NCBI GenBank assembly: GCA_003141615.1
Contig: PLMV01000062.1
Span: 1-35,079 of the forward strand
Source of the DNA: Syntrophaceae bacterium
GTDB lineage: Bacteria > Desulfobacterota > Syntrophia > Syntrophales > Smithellaceae
Direction: 5' to 3'
DNA length: 35,079 nt
Shown: piece by piece, positions 1 to 8,956 of the stretch
How positions within the stretch are numbered: the stretch's first letter is position 1
Layout of the letters: each line of letters begins with the position of its first letter
Notes under the pieces: model-generated
Told to the model about the DNA's origin: nothing
What the model saw: only the letters and a program-made list of their open reading frames with translations
Databases searched by the model: none
Program-made: the position numbers and the translations under genes

Positions 1-2
1 AC

Positions 3-260
3 AATCTCTACCGCAACGAATGGCGGTACTTTCACAACTTCTTTCTGCCCTCTGTAAAACTCATGGAAAAAGAACGAATAGGATCTAAAACCATCAAAAA
101 ACACGACGCCCCTAAAACGCCTTATCAAAGAATCATGGAATCAAAGCATGTTGATAAAGCTGTCAAGCTCTCCCTGACGAAACAACTTGAACTTTTAAAC
201 CCTTTTGAGTTAAATAATACCATGCAAATGAAACTGAAAAAAATTACCCGGCTTCGGTAA
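3..260 (+). CDS. Transposase C-terminus (integrase-type DDE), cut by window edge
   Basis: The frame is open from base 3 with no start inside the window, so this is the last ~85 residues of a longer protein. The reading NLYRNEWRYFHNFFLPSVKL, followed by a KTPYQRIMES segment and a LNPFEL segment, resembles the C-terminal end of integrase-core (rve) transposases of the ISNCY-like group. The catalytic core lies outside the window. An internal ATG at 63 is not a believable start, because the similarity runs through it. The direct repeats just downstream (256-324) fit the terminal region of the same insertion sequence. Family assignment is from memory of the C-terminal pattern and is moderately sure; that it is a transposase tail is more secure. 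Confidence 0.7.
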   Translation, partial: NLYRNEWRYFHNFFLPSVKLMEKERIGSKTIKKHDAPKTPYQRIMESKHVDKAVKLSLTKQLELLNPFELNNTMQMKLKKITRLR

Positions 261-324
261 CATCTTTTATGAGGCATCGTTTACCAAATATCATCATCCC
301 CCGGTAACATTTATTTATGAGGCA
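256..324 (+). repeat. Right-end direct repeats of the insertion sequence
   Basis: Two near-identical copies of a GGTAACATyTwTTATGAGGCA-type unit lie at 256-276 and 303-324, starting at the transposase stop codon. Repeated subterminal motifs of this kind are typical of transposase binding sites at the end of an insertion sequence. The same motif recurs as an inverted pair at 18980-19036. The exact element end and any target duplication cannot be placed, because the left half is outside the window. Confidence 0.55.
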
Positions 325-631
325 ACAGGCCGGCTGTTAATGCCGGAATGTCTAAAAAGGACTGCATTATCTATATCTAATCATTGCGGTGAGCCAAAAC
401 ACTGAAATATCGTGAATATGTCACCATAGCAAAGAATGTCATTACATATCCTCCGCTGGCGCGAAGTCGGGATAATTTCCAGGAGACACGCAAAGCACAT
501 AATGGCAGGAAAATTAATTGCGACACAGTCTCAATGGCGGAACAGGTAATGATTCAAAACTCTCTATTATTAAGGAAAAAGACCAAAACGCACGGGACTT
601 TTAAATATTTCTTGACATCAAAGCGATCTTA

Positions 632-649
632 AGGTAGGGAAATTGCAAA
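632..649 (+). promoter_or_regulatory. Possible sigma-54 (-24/-12) promoter of acs
   Basis: The stretch AAGGTAGGGAAATTGCAAAG has GG and GC ten bases apart with TTGCA at the -12 position, the spacing of sigma-54 promoters. The -24 half is only a partial match. A TTGACA hexamer at 612-617 could instead be a sigma-70 -35 box, but it has no good -10 at the right distance. This is a suggestion, not a firm call. Confidence 0.25.
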
Positions 650-651
650 GC

Positions 652-687
652 AGATGTGACTTGCGGTCAAGATGTGACTTCTGTTCA
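652..687 (+). repeat. Tandem 18-base repeat upstream of acs
   Basis: Two adjoining 18-base units, AGATGTGACTTGCGGTCA (652-669) and AGATGTGACTTCTGTTCA (670-687), match at 14 of 18 positions. Such direct repeats are often paired binding sites for a transcription factor. They lie about 115-150 bases before the acs start. No regulator family is recognised. Confidence 0.5.
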
Positions 688-799
688 AAAAACACCAATA
701 ATATCATTAGTTATGGTAATTGTGTTGTCAGTATCAAGACGTTAGAAAAGCGTTTAAAATCATAAAAAAATTTTAAAATTAGGGAGGTAGAAGTTAATC

Positions 800-2773
800 A
801 TGGCTGATGCAACAAAAGTTCAGTTAAAGGATATCTATCCGGTGCCGGAGAAGATAAAAAAGACAGCCTATATAAGTGGCAGGAAAGCTTATGATGAGCT
901 GTGGAAAAAATCGGTGGAGAAGCCGGAAGAGTTCTGGGCGGAAATTGCCGGACAACATGTGGAATGGTTCAAGAAATGGGATAAAGTTCAAGACTATAAC
1001 TTCGACATAAAAAAAGGTCCCATCTTTGTAAAGTTTTTTGAAGGCGGCAAACTCAATGTTTCTTACAACTGCCTCGACAAAAACCTGAAAACTCGTGGCA
1101 ATAAAATTGCTATTCAGTGGGAAGGCAATGAGCCCGGTGAACAAAAAGCATTTACCTATAAGATGCTGCACGAAGAAGTTTGCAAGTTCGCCAACGTCCT
1201 CAAGGCAAACGGCATTAAGAAGGGCGACCGTGTAGTTCTTTACATGCCTATGGTTCCGGAGCTGGCCATAGCGATGCTGGCCTGTACCCGCATTGGCGCC
1301 ATTCATGGTATCGTTTTCGGCGGTTTCAGCGCCGACGCTCTTCGAGACAGAATTGTCAATTCCGGCGCGAAATTACTGGTTGTCTGCGATGGAACTTTCC
1401 GTGGTGCCAAAGCAGTTCCCCAAAAAGCGAGCGCTGATGAAGCATTAAAATCATCTCCGTCTGTAAAGACTGTAATTGTTGTTAACAGAGTCGGTGATAA
1501 AATTAAGTGCGAGATGACGGCCGGCCGTGACAAATGGTGGCATGAAGAAATGAAGAAAGTTGACGCCAAGTGCGAACCCGAATGGATGGATGCGGAAGAT
1601 CCTCTCTTCATCCTCTATACTTCCGGCTCTACCGGGCAACCCAAGGGCGTTATGCACACCACGGGCGGTTATCTGGTTTATGTTTCTTATACGCATAAGA
1701 TTATTTTCGATTATCATGAAGAAGATATTTTCTGGTGCACCGCCGATATCGGTTGGGTCACCGGTCACAGCTATATTGTTTACGGACCTCTCTGCAACGG
1801 CGCGACATCCGTTATGTTTGAAGGCGTTCCCAATTATCCGACCTACAGCCGTTTCTGGCAGGTTGTGGAAAAATACAAAGTTACCATTTTCTACACCGCT
1901 CCGACAGCTATCCGCGCAATTGCCAAAGAAGGCGACGACTTTGTGAAGAAAGCCAATATTTCTTCTTTGCGCATTCTGGGAACAGTAGGCGAGCCGATCA
2001 ACCCCGAAGCTTGGAACTGGTACTATAATGTTATCGGTCGCGGCGAATGCCCCATCGTGGATACCTGGTGGCAGACTGAAACAGGCGGAATTTTGATTAC
2101 GCCTCTGCCCGGCGCTATCGACATCAAACCCGGTATGGCTACTATGCCGTTTTTCGGTGTTCAGCCTGTGCTGGTGGATGATGAAGGAAAAGAATTTACC
2201 GATACAGTGGCCAGCGGCGCACTGTGCATCAAGGTACCATGGCCCGGCATCATGAGAGGCGTCTATGGCGATCCCAAGAGATTCCAGGAAACCTACTTTG
2301 AACAGTTTCCCGGCTACTATGTGACCGGTGACGGCTGCCGCCGTGACAAGGACGGTTACTATCAGATTACCGGCCGTATTGATGACGTTATCAATGTTTC
2401 CGGTCACCGCATGGGAACCGCCGAAGTCGAAAGCGCTCTGGTTGCTCATAAGAGCGTTGCCGAAGCAGCAGTTGTTGGTATGCCGCATGATATTAAGGGT
2501 CAGGGCATTTACGCTTACGTAACCTTGAAGACCGGCGTGGAAAAAACTGATGCATTGAAGAAGGAATTAATAGCCCATGTTCGCACAGTCATTGGGCCCA
2601 TTGCTGCCCCCGACAAGATTCAGTGGGCGGATATGCTGCCCAAAACACGCAGCGGCAAGATCATGAGAAGAATTTTGAAAAAGGTCGCCGCCAATTTGCT
2701 GAAAGAGTTGGGTGATACCAGCACGCTGGCGGATCCGTCAGTCGTTGACGATATCGTAAAAAACAGGGTGTAA
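800..2773 (+). CDS. acs: Acetyl-CoA synthetase, AMP-forming
   Basis: Cytoplasmic enzyme converting acetate, ATP and CoA to acetyl-CoA, AMP and PPi through acetyl-adenylate. The 657 residues are close to the usual ~650. An N-terminal ACAS segment precedes the adenylation core. The P-loop [11 protein letters not shown] is at about 273-283, the WWQTETGG motif at about 420-428, and the [15 protein letters not shown] hinge with the [13 protein letters not shown] segment follows. The C-terminal [11 protein letters not shown] (614-624) carries the catalytic lysine at about 620, the residue acetylated in known Acs. The start follows a GGGAGG site. It is a single gene ended by a strong terminator. In a syntroph it may run towards acetyl-CoA from acetate, or in reverse for ATP; the direction cannot be read from sequence. 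Confidence 0.96.
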   Translation: MADATKVQLKDIYPVPEKIKKTAYISGRKAYDELWKKSVEKPEEFWAEIAGQHVEWFKKWDKVQDYNFDIKKGPIFVKFFEGGKLNVSYNCLDKNLKTRGNKIAIQWEGNEPGEQKAFTYKMLHEEVCKFANVLKANGIKKGDRVVLYMPMVPELAIAMLACTRIGAIHGIVFGGFSADALRDRIVNSGAKLLVVCDGTFRGAKAVPQKASADEALKSSPSVKTVIVVNRVGDKIKCEMTAGRDKWWHEEMKKVDAKCEPEWMDAEDPLFILYTSGSTGQPKGVMHTTGGYLVYVSYTHKIIFDYHEEDIFWCTADIGWVTGHSYIVYGPLCNGATSVMFEGVPNYPTYSRFWQVVEKYKVTIFYTAPTAIRAIAKEGDDFVKKANISSLRILGTVGEPINPEAWNWYYNVIGRGECPIVDTWWQTETGGILITPLPGAIDIKPGMATMPFFGVQPVLVDDEGKEFTDTVASGALCIKVPWPGIMRGVYGDPKRFQETYFEQFPGYYVTGDGCRRDKDGYYQITGRIDDVINVSGHRMGTAEVESALVAHKSVAEAAVVGMPHDIKGQGIYAYVTLKTGVEKTDALKKELIAHVRTVIGPIAAPDKIQWADMLPKTRSGKIMRRILKKVAANLLKELGDTSTLADPSVVDDIVKNRV

Positions 2774-2778
2774 GCTGA

Positions 2779-2817
2779 AAAGTCCGATTCTCCTTAAAAG
2801 GGAATCGGACTTTTTTT
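2779..2817 (+). terminator. Rho-independent terminator after acs
   Basis: AGTCCGATTC (2781-2790) pairs with GAATCGGACT (2802-2811), with a TCCTTAAAAGG centre, followed by a run of seven T (2811-2817). It begins six bases after the acs stop codon and separates acs from etfBA. Confidence 0.93.
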
Positions 2818-2900
2818 ATAAAACTTGTAAAAAGAAAAAATAAAAATGCATATTCGTTTTTCCCAAAAGAATGACATGCAGAAGAAGGAGGTTGGACAAA

Positions 2901-3671
2901 GTGAACATTATAGCATGCGTGAAACAAGTACCGGATACGGAAGCCCAGATCAAAGTGAAAACTGACGGATCAGGGATCGAAGACGGCCAAATCAAATGGG
3001 TCATGAATCCTTATGACGAGTACGGTGTGGAAGAAGCCCTGCGGCTAAAGGAAAAAAACGGCGGAGACGTAACAATTATCTCCGTGGGACCGGCGCGGGC
3101 AATGGAAACAATCAGAACGGCTCTGGCTATGGGCGCGGATAAAGGCATTCATGTCAGCGATCCGGCTCTGGATAACGCCGACGCTTTTGTTACGGCGTCA
3201 GCTCTGGCTGCGGCCATTAAAGGATTGTCCTATGATATTATCTTTTGCGGACAGCGCGCCATTGACGATGACTCCGGTCAGGTCGGAGCAATGTTGGCCG
3301 AACTTTTGGGAATCCCCCAACTGACTCTGGTCACGAAATTGGATTTCGCCGGATCTTCCGTGAAAGTAATTCGGCCGATTGAAGGAGCACAACTCTTAAT
3401 AGAAACCAGCTTACCCTGCGTGGTAACGGCGCAAAAAGGTCTCAATGAACCCCGCTACGCGTCGCTTCCCGGTATCATGAAAGCGAAGAAGAAACCAGTG
3501 GACGTGAAAAACGCGGCGGCTCTGGGAGTTGCCACAGACGTGAAAGCCAAAGTAGCCAAGACCGTCCCGCCTCCCGCCAGAGCGGCCGGAAAAATAATTT
3601 GCGGTGATGATCCGGCGCAAAAGGCGGCGGAAGTAGCCCGGTTGCTCAGGGAAGAAGCTAAAGTTATTTAA
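2901..3671 (+). CDS. etfB: Electron transfer flavoprotein, beta subunit
   Basis: Small subunit of the heterodimeric flavoprotein that takes electrons from acyl-CoA dehydrogenases. It begins VNIIACVKQVPDTEAQIKV and carries the family patterns WVMNPYDEYGVEEALRLKE, SVGPARAMETIRTALAMGAD and CGQRAIDDDSGQVGAMLAE (AMP-binding region). The C-terminal arm is rich in K, A and P. The start is set at the GTG because AAGGAGG (2885-2891) lies nine bases before it; the earlier in-frame ATG at 2871 would put that site inside the gene. Length is 256 residues, normal for EtfB. etfA follows after 23 bases, so the two are co-transcribed. Confidence 0.95.
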   Translation: MNIIACVKQVPDTEAQIKVKTDGSGIEDGQIKWVMNPYDEYGVEEALRLKEKNGGDVTIISVGPARAMETIRTALAMGADKGIHVSDPALDNADAFVTASALAAAIKGLSYDIIFCGQRAIDDDSGQVGAMLAELLGIPQLTLVTKLDFAGSSVKVIRPIEGAQLLIETSLPCVVTAQKGLNEPRYASLPGIMKAKKKPVDVKNAAALGVATDVKAKVAKTVPPPARAAGKIICGDDPAQKAAEVARLLREEAKVI

Positions 3672-3694
3672 TTTAAAAGCGGAGGATTGGAAAA

Positions 3695-4672
3695 ATGGCA
3701 AAAGGAGTATGGATAGTTGCAGAACAAAGAGACGGCGCTCTGCGGAAAATAAGCTTTGAGCTTGCTTCCACGGCCCGTAAGCTGGCTGACCAGACAGGTG
3801 ATGAAGTATGCGCCATTCTGCTTGGTTCAGGTATAGAAAGTTTAGCCGCCGAGTTGGGCAAATACGGTGTGGATAAAGTTTTTGTGGGCGACAATGCCGC
3901 TATGGAACCATATATCACCGAAGCGCATGCCGCCGTGGTCGCCAAAGTGGTTAAAGAAAATGATCCGGCAATTCTGCTTTTGGGCGCGTCGGTTCAGGGC
4001 AAGGATCTGTCCGCCCGCGTGGCCGCTAAATTAGCTACGGGTCTGGCCACAGATTGTACGGATGTGAAGGTTGACGGAGGCAAACTGGTTGCCATTCGCC
4101 CCATGTATGCAGGAAAGTGCTTCGGCGAAGTTATTACGAGTACGACACCCCAGATGGCTTCACTGCGTCCCAATGTGTTTCCGGCCGCTGAAAACGCCAA
4201 GGCCGGCACCGTTGTGAAAGTGGACGCGGCTGTAGATGCAGCGTCGATCAAGAGCAAAATTCTGGAAGTGCAGAAAGACACCAGCGGCAAGGTTGACTTG
4301 ACCGAAGCTACGGTTATTGTTTCCGGTGGTCGCGGTATGAAGGGACCGGAAGGTTATTCGATCTTGGAAGAATTGGCCGATGTGTTGAAGGGTTGTGTAG
4401 GCGCTTCCCGCGCCGCGGTTGATGCCGGATGGCGTCCGCAGAAAGATCAGGTTGGACAGACAGGAAAGGTTGTTTCTCCCAATTTGTACATCGCCTGCGG
4501 AATTTCCGGCGCAATTCAGCATCTGGCCGGTATGAGTTCATCTAAGTACATCGTGGCAATCAATAAAGATGCTGAAGCTCCCATCTTTACCAAAGCCGAT
4601 TACGGTGTTGTGGATGATCTTTTTAAAGTTGTTCCCGAATTGACCATTGCCTGCAAAAAGTTGATGGCATAA
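3695..4672 (+). CDS. etfA: Electron transfer flavoprotein, alpha subunit
   Basis: Large, FAD-carrying subunit of ETF, 325 residues. The N-terminal domain opens AKGVWIVAEQRDGALRKISFE. The C-terminal FAD domain holds GGRGMKGPEGYSILEELAD (from about 211), GASRAAVDAGWRPQKDQVGQTG, ACGISGAIQHLAGM and a closing VDDLFKVVPEL. These are the standard FAD-binding motifs. A GGAGG site precedes the ATG by about nine bases. It is paired with etfB and followed by a membrane Fe-S oxidoreductase gene, the arrangement known from fatty-acid-oxidising syntrophs, where the ETF passes electrons to the membrane. Nothing in the sequence indicates a bifurcating partner. Confidence 0.96.
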   Translation: MAKGVWIVAEQRDGALRKISFELASTARKLADQTGDEVCAILLGSGIESLAAELGKYGVDKVFVGDNAAMEPYITEAHAAVVAKVVKENDPAILLLGASVQGKDLSARVAAKLATGLATDCTDVKVDGGKLVAIRPMYAGKCFGEVITSTTPQMASLRPNVFPAAENAKAGTVVKVDAAVDAASIKSKILEVQKDTSGKVDLTEATVIVSGGRGMKGPEGYSILEELADVLKGCVGASRAAVDAGWRPQKDQVGQTGKVVSPNLYIACGISGAIQHLAGMSSSKYIVAINKDAEAPIFTKADYGVVDDLFKVVPELTIACKKLMA

Positions 4673-4683
4673 ATTTTAATCGC

Positions 4684-4722
4684 GAAGATATTTGCCTCTT
4701 TAATTTAGAGGTAAATATCTTC
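4684..4722 (+). terminator. Strong hairpin after etfA, possible terminator
   Basis: A 15-base stem, GAAGATATTTGCCTC (4684-4698) against GAGGTAAATATCTTC (4708-4722), has one G-T pair and a nine-base loop. It starts 11 bases after the etfA stop. There is no U-run after it, so it may stabilise the etfBA mRNA 3' end rather than terminate. Confidence 0.6.
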
Positions 4723-4761
4723 ATTGTAATTATAAATAGTGACATGTTTATTTCTTTTGAT

Positions 4762-4800
4762 GCTTCCGGTAGCGGCGGCAATTTGACCGTTACCGGAAGC
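4762..4800. repeat. Second strong palindrome in the etfA to oxidoreductase gap
   Basis: GCTTCCGGTAGCGG (4762-4775) pairs with CCGTTACCGGAAGC (4787-4800), 14 pairs with one G-T and an 11-base loop. It is GC-rich inside an AT-rich gap and has no U-run. It could be an mRNA processing or stability structure, or a REP-like insertion. Confidence 0.55.
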
Positions 4801-4950
4801 TAACTAAATGAGCGATAAGCAGATGAATTAGCAAACAAGAAATTACGTGGAACATTGAATAGTCACATTAGCAAGCAGGCTTGAGGGAAATTCTCAAAAA
4901 ATAATTTAACGGTATATTAAATAATCAGCCCTCAATATTTCGGAGGATAA

Positions 4951-7107
4951 ATGGAACATATAAGCCCAATAGGAATAGGAAATGAAGGTCGTGAAGTTTT
5001 CTGGAACGCTCAAGGTTTTGAGACGATACTCTTTCTTTTGACTGCCGTGTCAATGGCAATATTTGCTTACGGTGTTTACCGCCGCTGGACGCTATGGAAA
5101 GCGATGGGTAAGGAAGAAATTCGCTGGGACGAACTTCCGGCAAGGATAAAAGCCCTTATTGTAAACGGATTTTTGCAGATCAAAACATGGAAAGACGCTT
5201 ATCCGGGAATTATGCACGGCTTAATCTTTTTTGGTTTTTTTGTTTTAATTTTCGGAGCCGCTTTCGATGCCGGCGAATTCCATATCACGGAACCTTTATT
5301 TGGTTGGTCGTTTAATCGCGGCAATTTTTATCTGGGTTTCGCTTTCCTGATGCAAGCATTCGGTCTTTGTGTGTTGATCGGAGTGCTTATGGCAATGCTG
5401 CGCAGATACGTAATCAAACCGGAACGTCTGGCTTATAAGGGAAAATCGGACAATACTGCCGATGACGCGGTCGCCCTGCTCCTCATTCTGGGCATTGTTG
5501 TAACAGGGTTCCTCATCAGCGCCTTGAGAATCCATGTAACTTATCAGCAAGCTCCATGGGAATGGGTCCGGTTCGTTAGCTGGGGCATCGCCGCCTACGC
5601 GCTTGCCGGCGTTGAAACATCCACCGCTTTGACTCTTCACAAGATTATGTGGTGGACGCATACTTTTATAGTTTTGGGTTTTATTGCTTACATTCCCTAT
5701 TCGCGGCTATTGCACATAATTACGACACCAGCCAATCACTTCTTTGCATCCCTGAAACCAACCGGATATCTGGAACCGATTCGCGATTTTGAAAATGCCG
5801 AATCTTTCGGCGCCGGTAAATTGGAAGATTTTACCTGGAAACAGATTTTTGATTCTGAAGCCTGCACGCGTTGTGGCCGCTGTCAGGACGGGTGTCCGGC
5901 TTATCTTTCCGGCAAACCTCTATCACCGAAAAAAATGATTCAGGATATTAAAACATACTGGCTGGAAAAAGCTCCTACGGCGATTAAGGCTAAAGCTGTT
6001 GTTCCCGCCGCTGAAGGCGCGGAAGGTGCTGCTCAAGCAACGGAAGCGGAAGGCGCAGCGCCGGAAAAAGCATTAGTCGGTGAAGTTATCGACCTGCATG
6101 AGTTATGGGCCTGCACCAACTGCATGTATTGCATGGAACATTGTTCAGCTTCCATTGAACATGTGCCGAAGATTGTCAACATGCGTCAATATAAGGTGCT
6201 TACCGAAGCCGATTTCAGCCCCGAATTGCAATTGACTTACCGCAATATGGAAAACAATTCCAACCCGTGGGGCATAGGCGCTCATTTAAGAGCCGACTGG
6301 GCCAAGGAACTGGGTATCAAGACTATGGCGGAAGATGCCAATGTGGAATATCTTTTCTATGTCGGCTGTGCCGGTTCTTTTGATGACCGCGGCAAAAAAG
6401 TCACCGTCGCCTTTGCTAAAGTTCTGCAGGCGGCAGGTGTGAGCTTCGGCATTTTAGGCAATGAGGAAGGCTGCTGCGGCGATTCAGCTATGCGTGGCGG
6501 CAATGAATACCTTTTCCAGTCGCAGGCACAAGCCAACATCGAGGTAATGAACGGTTACGGCGTGAAAAAAATAATTACAACGTGTCCGCACGGTTATAAT
6601 GCCCTGAAAAAAGATTATCCCACCTTCGGCGGCAATTACGAAGTTTATCATCACACTGAAATTATTGCCGATTTGATCGCCAAAGGGAAAATTAAATTGT
6701 CCAAACCGGTAGAGGGATTGTTTACTTATCATGATTCCTGTTTCCTCGGCCGTTATAATGACGTTTACGCACAGCCGCGCCAGATTTTGAACGCTATTCC
6801 CGGCGTAAAACTTGCCGAAATGGAACGCAATATGTCCAAGAGCTTCTGTTGCGGCGCCGGCGGAGCCAGAATGTGGATGGAAGAAGATATCGGAGATCGC
6901 ATCAACAATATGCGGACGGATCAGGCCGCGGCAACAAATGCCGGGACTGTGGCTGTCGGCTGTCCTTTCTGTCTGACCATGCTTTCGGACGGAATTAAAG
7001 ATCGACAACTGACGGAAAAAATGGTCGCACTTGATATTTCCGAAATCGTTCTCAAGGCAATGGGATTAGAAGAATCCAAAGCCCCCGTTGATACTTGCGC
7101 AACCTAA
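4951..7107 (+). CDS. Membrane Fe-S oxidoreductase, EtfAB:quinone oxidoreductase (EMO) type
   Basis: A 718-residue fusion of a NarI-like membrane domain with a HdrD-like Fe-S and CCG domain. About five to six membrane segments lie within residues 24-255; histidines such as those in MHGLIFFGF and WWTHTFIVLGF suit haem b binding. Two [4Fe-4S] sites follow: CTRCGRCQDGCP (C305, 308, 311, 315) and CTNCMYCMEHCS (C388, 391, 394, 398). Two CCG domains carry CCG at 508-510 and CCGAGG from 633, with partner cysteines in TTCPHGY, YHDSCFLG and VGCPFCL. Proteins of this build next to etfBA are the EMO oxidoreductases that move acyl-CoA-derived electrons to menaquinone. The 72-residue span between the two ferredoxin sites includes an Ala/Glu-rich linker (about 345-375). 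GGAGG precedes the start. Confidence 0.9.
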   Translation: MEHISPIGIGNEGREVFWNAQGFETILFLLTAVSMAIFAYGVYRRWTLWKAMGKEEIRWDELPARIKALIVNGFLQIKTWKDAYPGIMHGLIFFGFFVLIFGAAFDAGEFHITEPLFGWSFNRGNFYLGFAFLMQAFGLCVLIGVLMAMLRRYVIKPERLAYKGKSDNTADDAVALLLILGIVVTGFLISALRIHVTYQQAPWEWVRFVSWGIAAYALAGVETSTALTLHKIMWWTHTFIVLGFIAYIPYSRLLHIITTPANHFFASLKPTGYLEPIRDFENAESFGAGKLEDFTWKQIFDSEACTRCGRCQDGCPAYLSGKPLSPKKMIQDIKTYWLEKAPTAIKAKAVVPAAEGAEGAAQATEAEGAAPEKALVGEVIDLHELWACTNCMYCMEHCSASIEHVPKIVNMRQYKVLTEADFSPELQLTYRNMENNSNPWGIGAHLRADWAKELGIKTMAEDANVEYLFYVGCAGSFDDRGKKVTVAFAKVLQAAGVSFGILGNEEGCCGDSAMRGGNEYLFQSQAQANIEVMNGYGVKKIITTCPHGYNALKKDYPTFGGNYEVYHHTEIIADLIAKGKIKLSKPVEGLFTYHDSCFLGRYNDVYAQPRQILNAIPGVKLAEMERNMSKSFCCGAGGARMWMEEDIGDRINNMRTDQAAATNAGTVAVGCPFCLTMLSDGIKDRQLTEKMVALDISEIVLKAMGLEESKAPVDTCAT

Positions 7108-7140
7108 GTAATTATTTCCAAAATAAATGATTTATAAAAA

Positions 7141-7174
7141 AAGCCCGATCTGAATAAAGATCGGGCTTTTTTTT
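7141..7174 (+). terminator. Rho-independent terminator after the oxidoreductase gene
   Basis: AAGCCCGATCT (7141-7151) pairs perfectly with AGATCGGGCTT (7158-7168) around a GAATAA loop and ends in eight T. It closes the oxidoreductase transcript. Confidence 0.94.
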
Positions 7175-7264
7175 ATTATGAACAGGTAAAAATTTGTTTT
7201 AATTTTTCTCGCAACGGAGTATAAGACCTGTTATCAAAAATTGTGAAAGGGAGGGTAGTAAATA

Positions 7265-8953
7265 ATGGCAGCAAATATCAGTTATGAAAGTAAGCCTTGG
7301 TTGAAATCCTACGAAAAAGGTGTTCCGGAAAGCATCAAGTATGAAGAACTCACCATGCCGGACTATCTTGAAAAATCGGCAAAAGATTTTCCCGATGATG
7401 CAGCGATGGTGTTTGTCGGCTATAAGCTGACATACCGCCAGTTCAAGGATCAGGTGGATCGTTTCGCTACCTGCCTGACGGAATTCGGTATCAAGAAAGG
7501 GGATGCGGTATCGATTCTCTTGCCCAATAGTATTCCCTGCGTTGTCGCCTACTATTCTATTTTGAAGATAGGCGCCATCGTTGTCATGAATAATCCTCTT
7601 TATTCGGATCCGGAGTTGGAACATCAGTTCAAGGATTCCGATTCCAAAGTCCTCATTACTCTTGATGCCCTCGGCAATCGCATGATCGATTTGCGGCCGA
7701 AGACAAAGATCAAGCAGATCGTTTACATGGGCATCGGTGACTTCCTGAATCCGATTAAAAGGTTTCTCGGAAAAAAGCTGAAGAAATTCCCCTTCGCTGA
7801 TGTGAAGGCCGCCCCGGACGTCTATCGTTGGATGGATTGCATTGCAAAGTACCAGCCCAACCCGCCGAAAATAAAACTCACTTTCGACGATATTGCCATG
7901 TACCAGTATACAGGTGGAACCACAGGCGTCTCCAAGGGGGTTATCCTGACCCATGGGAATCTCAGCAAGCAGGTCCAGCAAATTGCCGCCTGGTTCCCGA
8001 CCTTCTCAAGAGGAAAACAGACCATACTGGGTGCTCTGCCTTATTTCCATGTATTCGGGCTTTCCTGTTCCATGAACCTGACCGTTTACGATGGGTGGAA
8101 TCAGATCCTCATCCCCCGTCCCCAGCCGGAACCGCTGCTGGAGGCAATCCGAACCTACAGACCGACCTTTACGCCGTTGGTTCCGACCATGTATATCGGC
8201 ATGCTGAACCATCCCGATCTGAAGAAAACGGACATGAGTTGTATCAAGGGGGCTTTTTCCGGGAGTGCGCCACTACCAGTCGAAGTCATTCATGAATTCC
8301 AGAAACTCACCGGGACCTTTATCTCCGAAGGTTTCGGCATGACGGAAACATGTCCCGTGACACACACCAATCCATTCAACGGGAAGCAGAAGGTCGGCAG
8401 TGTTGGCCTCCCCATTTCCGATACCCTGTCCCGGATCGTCGATCTTGATGACGGTGTGACGGACATGCCCATCGGCAAACCAGGCGAACTGATAGTCAAG
8501 GGACCTCAAGTCATGAGGGGCTACAAAGGGATGGCCGAGGAAACAGCCAACGTCCTGAAGGATGGCTGGATGTATACGGGAGACATCGCCACAATGGATG
8601 AAGACGGTTATTTTTTTATCGTTGACCGCAAGAAAGATATGATCATCTCCGGCGGATACAACGTCTATCCCCGTGATATCGACGAGGTCTATTACGGCAA
8701 CCCCAAAGTGGAAGAGTGCTGCTCCATCGGCGTTCCCGATGCAAAACGCGGAGAGAATGTGAAACTCTTTGTCGTTCTCAAGGAAGGCCAGACGGCTACG
8801 GCGGGGGAAATGATTGAATATGGCAAGGCTCATCTGGCTGCCTACAAGCTGCCGACGGAAGTTGAATTCCGCAAAGAGCTGCCTAAAACCACCGTGGGTA
8901 AAATATTGCGCAAAGAATTGCGGGCGGAGGAATTGAAGAAGCGGAAAAAATAA
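7265..8953 (+). CDS. Long-chain acyl-CoA synthetase (AMP-forming, FadD-like)
   Basis: Fatty acid:CoA ligase of the ANL superfamily, 562 residues, cytoplasmic or membrane-associated. The ATP loop YTGGTTGVSKGVILTHGNL begins near residue 214, GFGMTETCPVTHTNP is the A5-type motif, YTGDIATMDEDGYFFIVDRKKD carries the conserved aspartate, GGYNVYPRDIDEVYY follows, and TTVGKILRKELR holds the catalytic lysine. Chain-length preference cannot be read, although the layout is that of FadD-type long-chain ligases. A GGGAGGG site precedes the ATG. The gene has its own leader behind a terminator. A 7-base inverted repeat (7181-7187 with 7226-7232) in the leader could be regulatory. It would activate fatty acids for the neighbouring beta-oxidation genes. 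Confidence 0.92.
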   Translation: MAANISYESKPWLKSYEKGVPESIKYEELTMPDYLEKSAKDFPDDAAMVFVGYKLTYRQFKDQVDRFATCLTEFGIKKGDAVSILLPNSIPCVVAYYSILKIGAIVVMNNPLYSDPELEHQFKDSDSKVLITLDALGNRMIDLRPKTKIKQIVYMGIGDFLNPIKRFLGKKLKKFPFADVKAAPDVYRWMDCIAKYQPNPPKIKLTFDDIAMYQYTGGTTGVSKGVILTHGNLSKQVQQIAAWFPTFSRGKQTILGALPYFHVFGLSCSMNLTVYDGWNQILIPRPQPEPLLEAIRTYRPTFTPLVPTMYIGMLNHPDLKKTDMSCIKGAFSGSAPLPVEVIHEFQKLTGTFISEGFGMTETCPVTHTNPFNGKQKVGSVGLPISDTLSRIVDLDDGVTDMPIGKPGELIVKGPQVMRGYKGMAEETANVLKDGWMYTGDIATMDEDGYFFIVDRKKDMIISGGYNVYPRDIDEVYYGNPKVEECCSIGVPDAKRGENVKLFVVLKEGQTATAGEMIEYGKAHLAAYKLPTEVEFRKELPKTTVGKILRKELRAEELKKRKK

Positions 8954-8956
8954 ATA

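Larger units (their letters stand above)
325..799. other. Long acs leader without a gene
   Basis: No convincing reading frame is present in these 475 bases. The first part (325-600) is unremarkable apart from a small CCGGC/GCCGG hairpin near 329-346. From about 605 it turns AT-rich and holds the candidate control sites of acs: a possible sigma-54 promoter at 632-649 and a tandem 18-base repeat at 652-687. A strong ribosome binding site (GGGAGG) sits at about 782-787, roughly a dozen bases before the acs ATG. Confidence 0.5.

Noticed and set aside
1451-2488. 345-codon open frame on the minus strand inside acs
   Set aside because: It is a shadow of acs, which has every expected motif in its own frame; the antisense frame shows no recognisable domain and no ribosome site.
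2871-2900. Upstream ATG as the etfB start
   Set aside because: The added residues (MTCRRRRLDK) are not EtfB-like and the AAGGAGG site lies inside them; GTG at 2901 fits.
7828-8295. 155-codon plus-strand frame inside the acyl-CoA ligase
   Set aside because: It overlaps the ligase core in another frame, lacks a ribosome site and has no family pattern.
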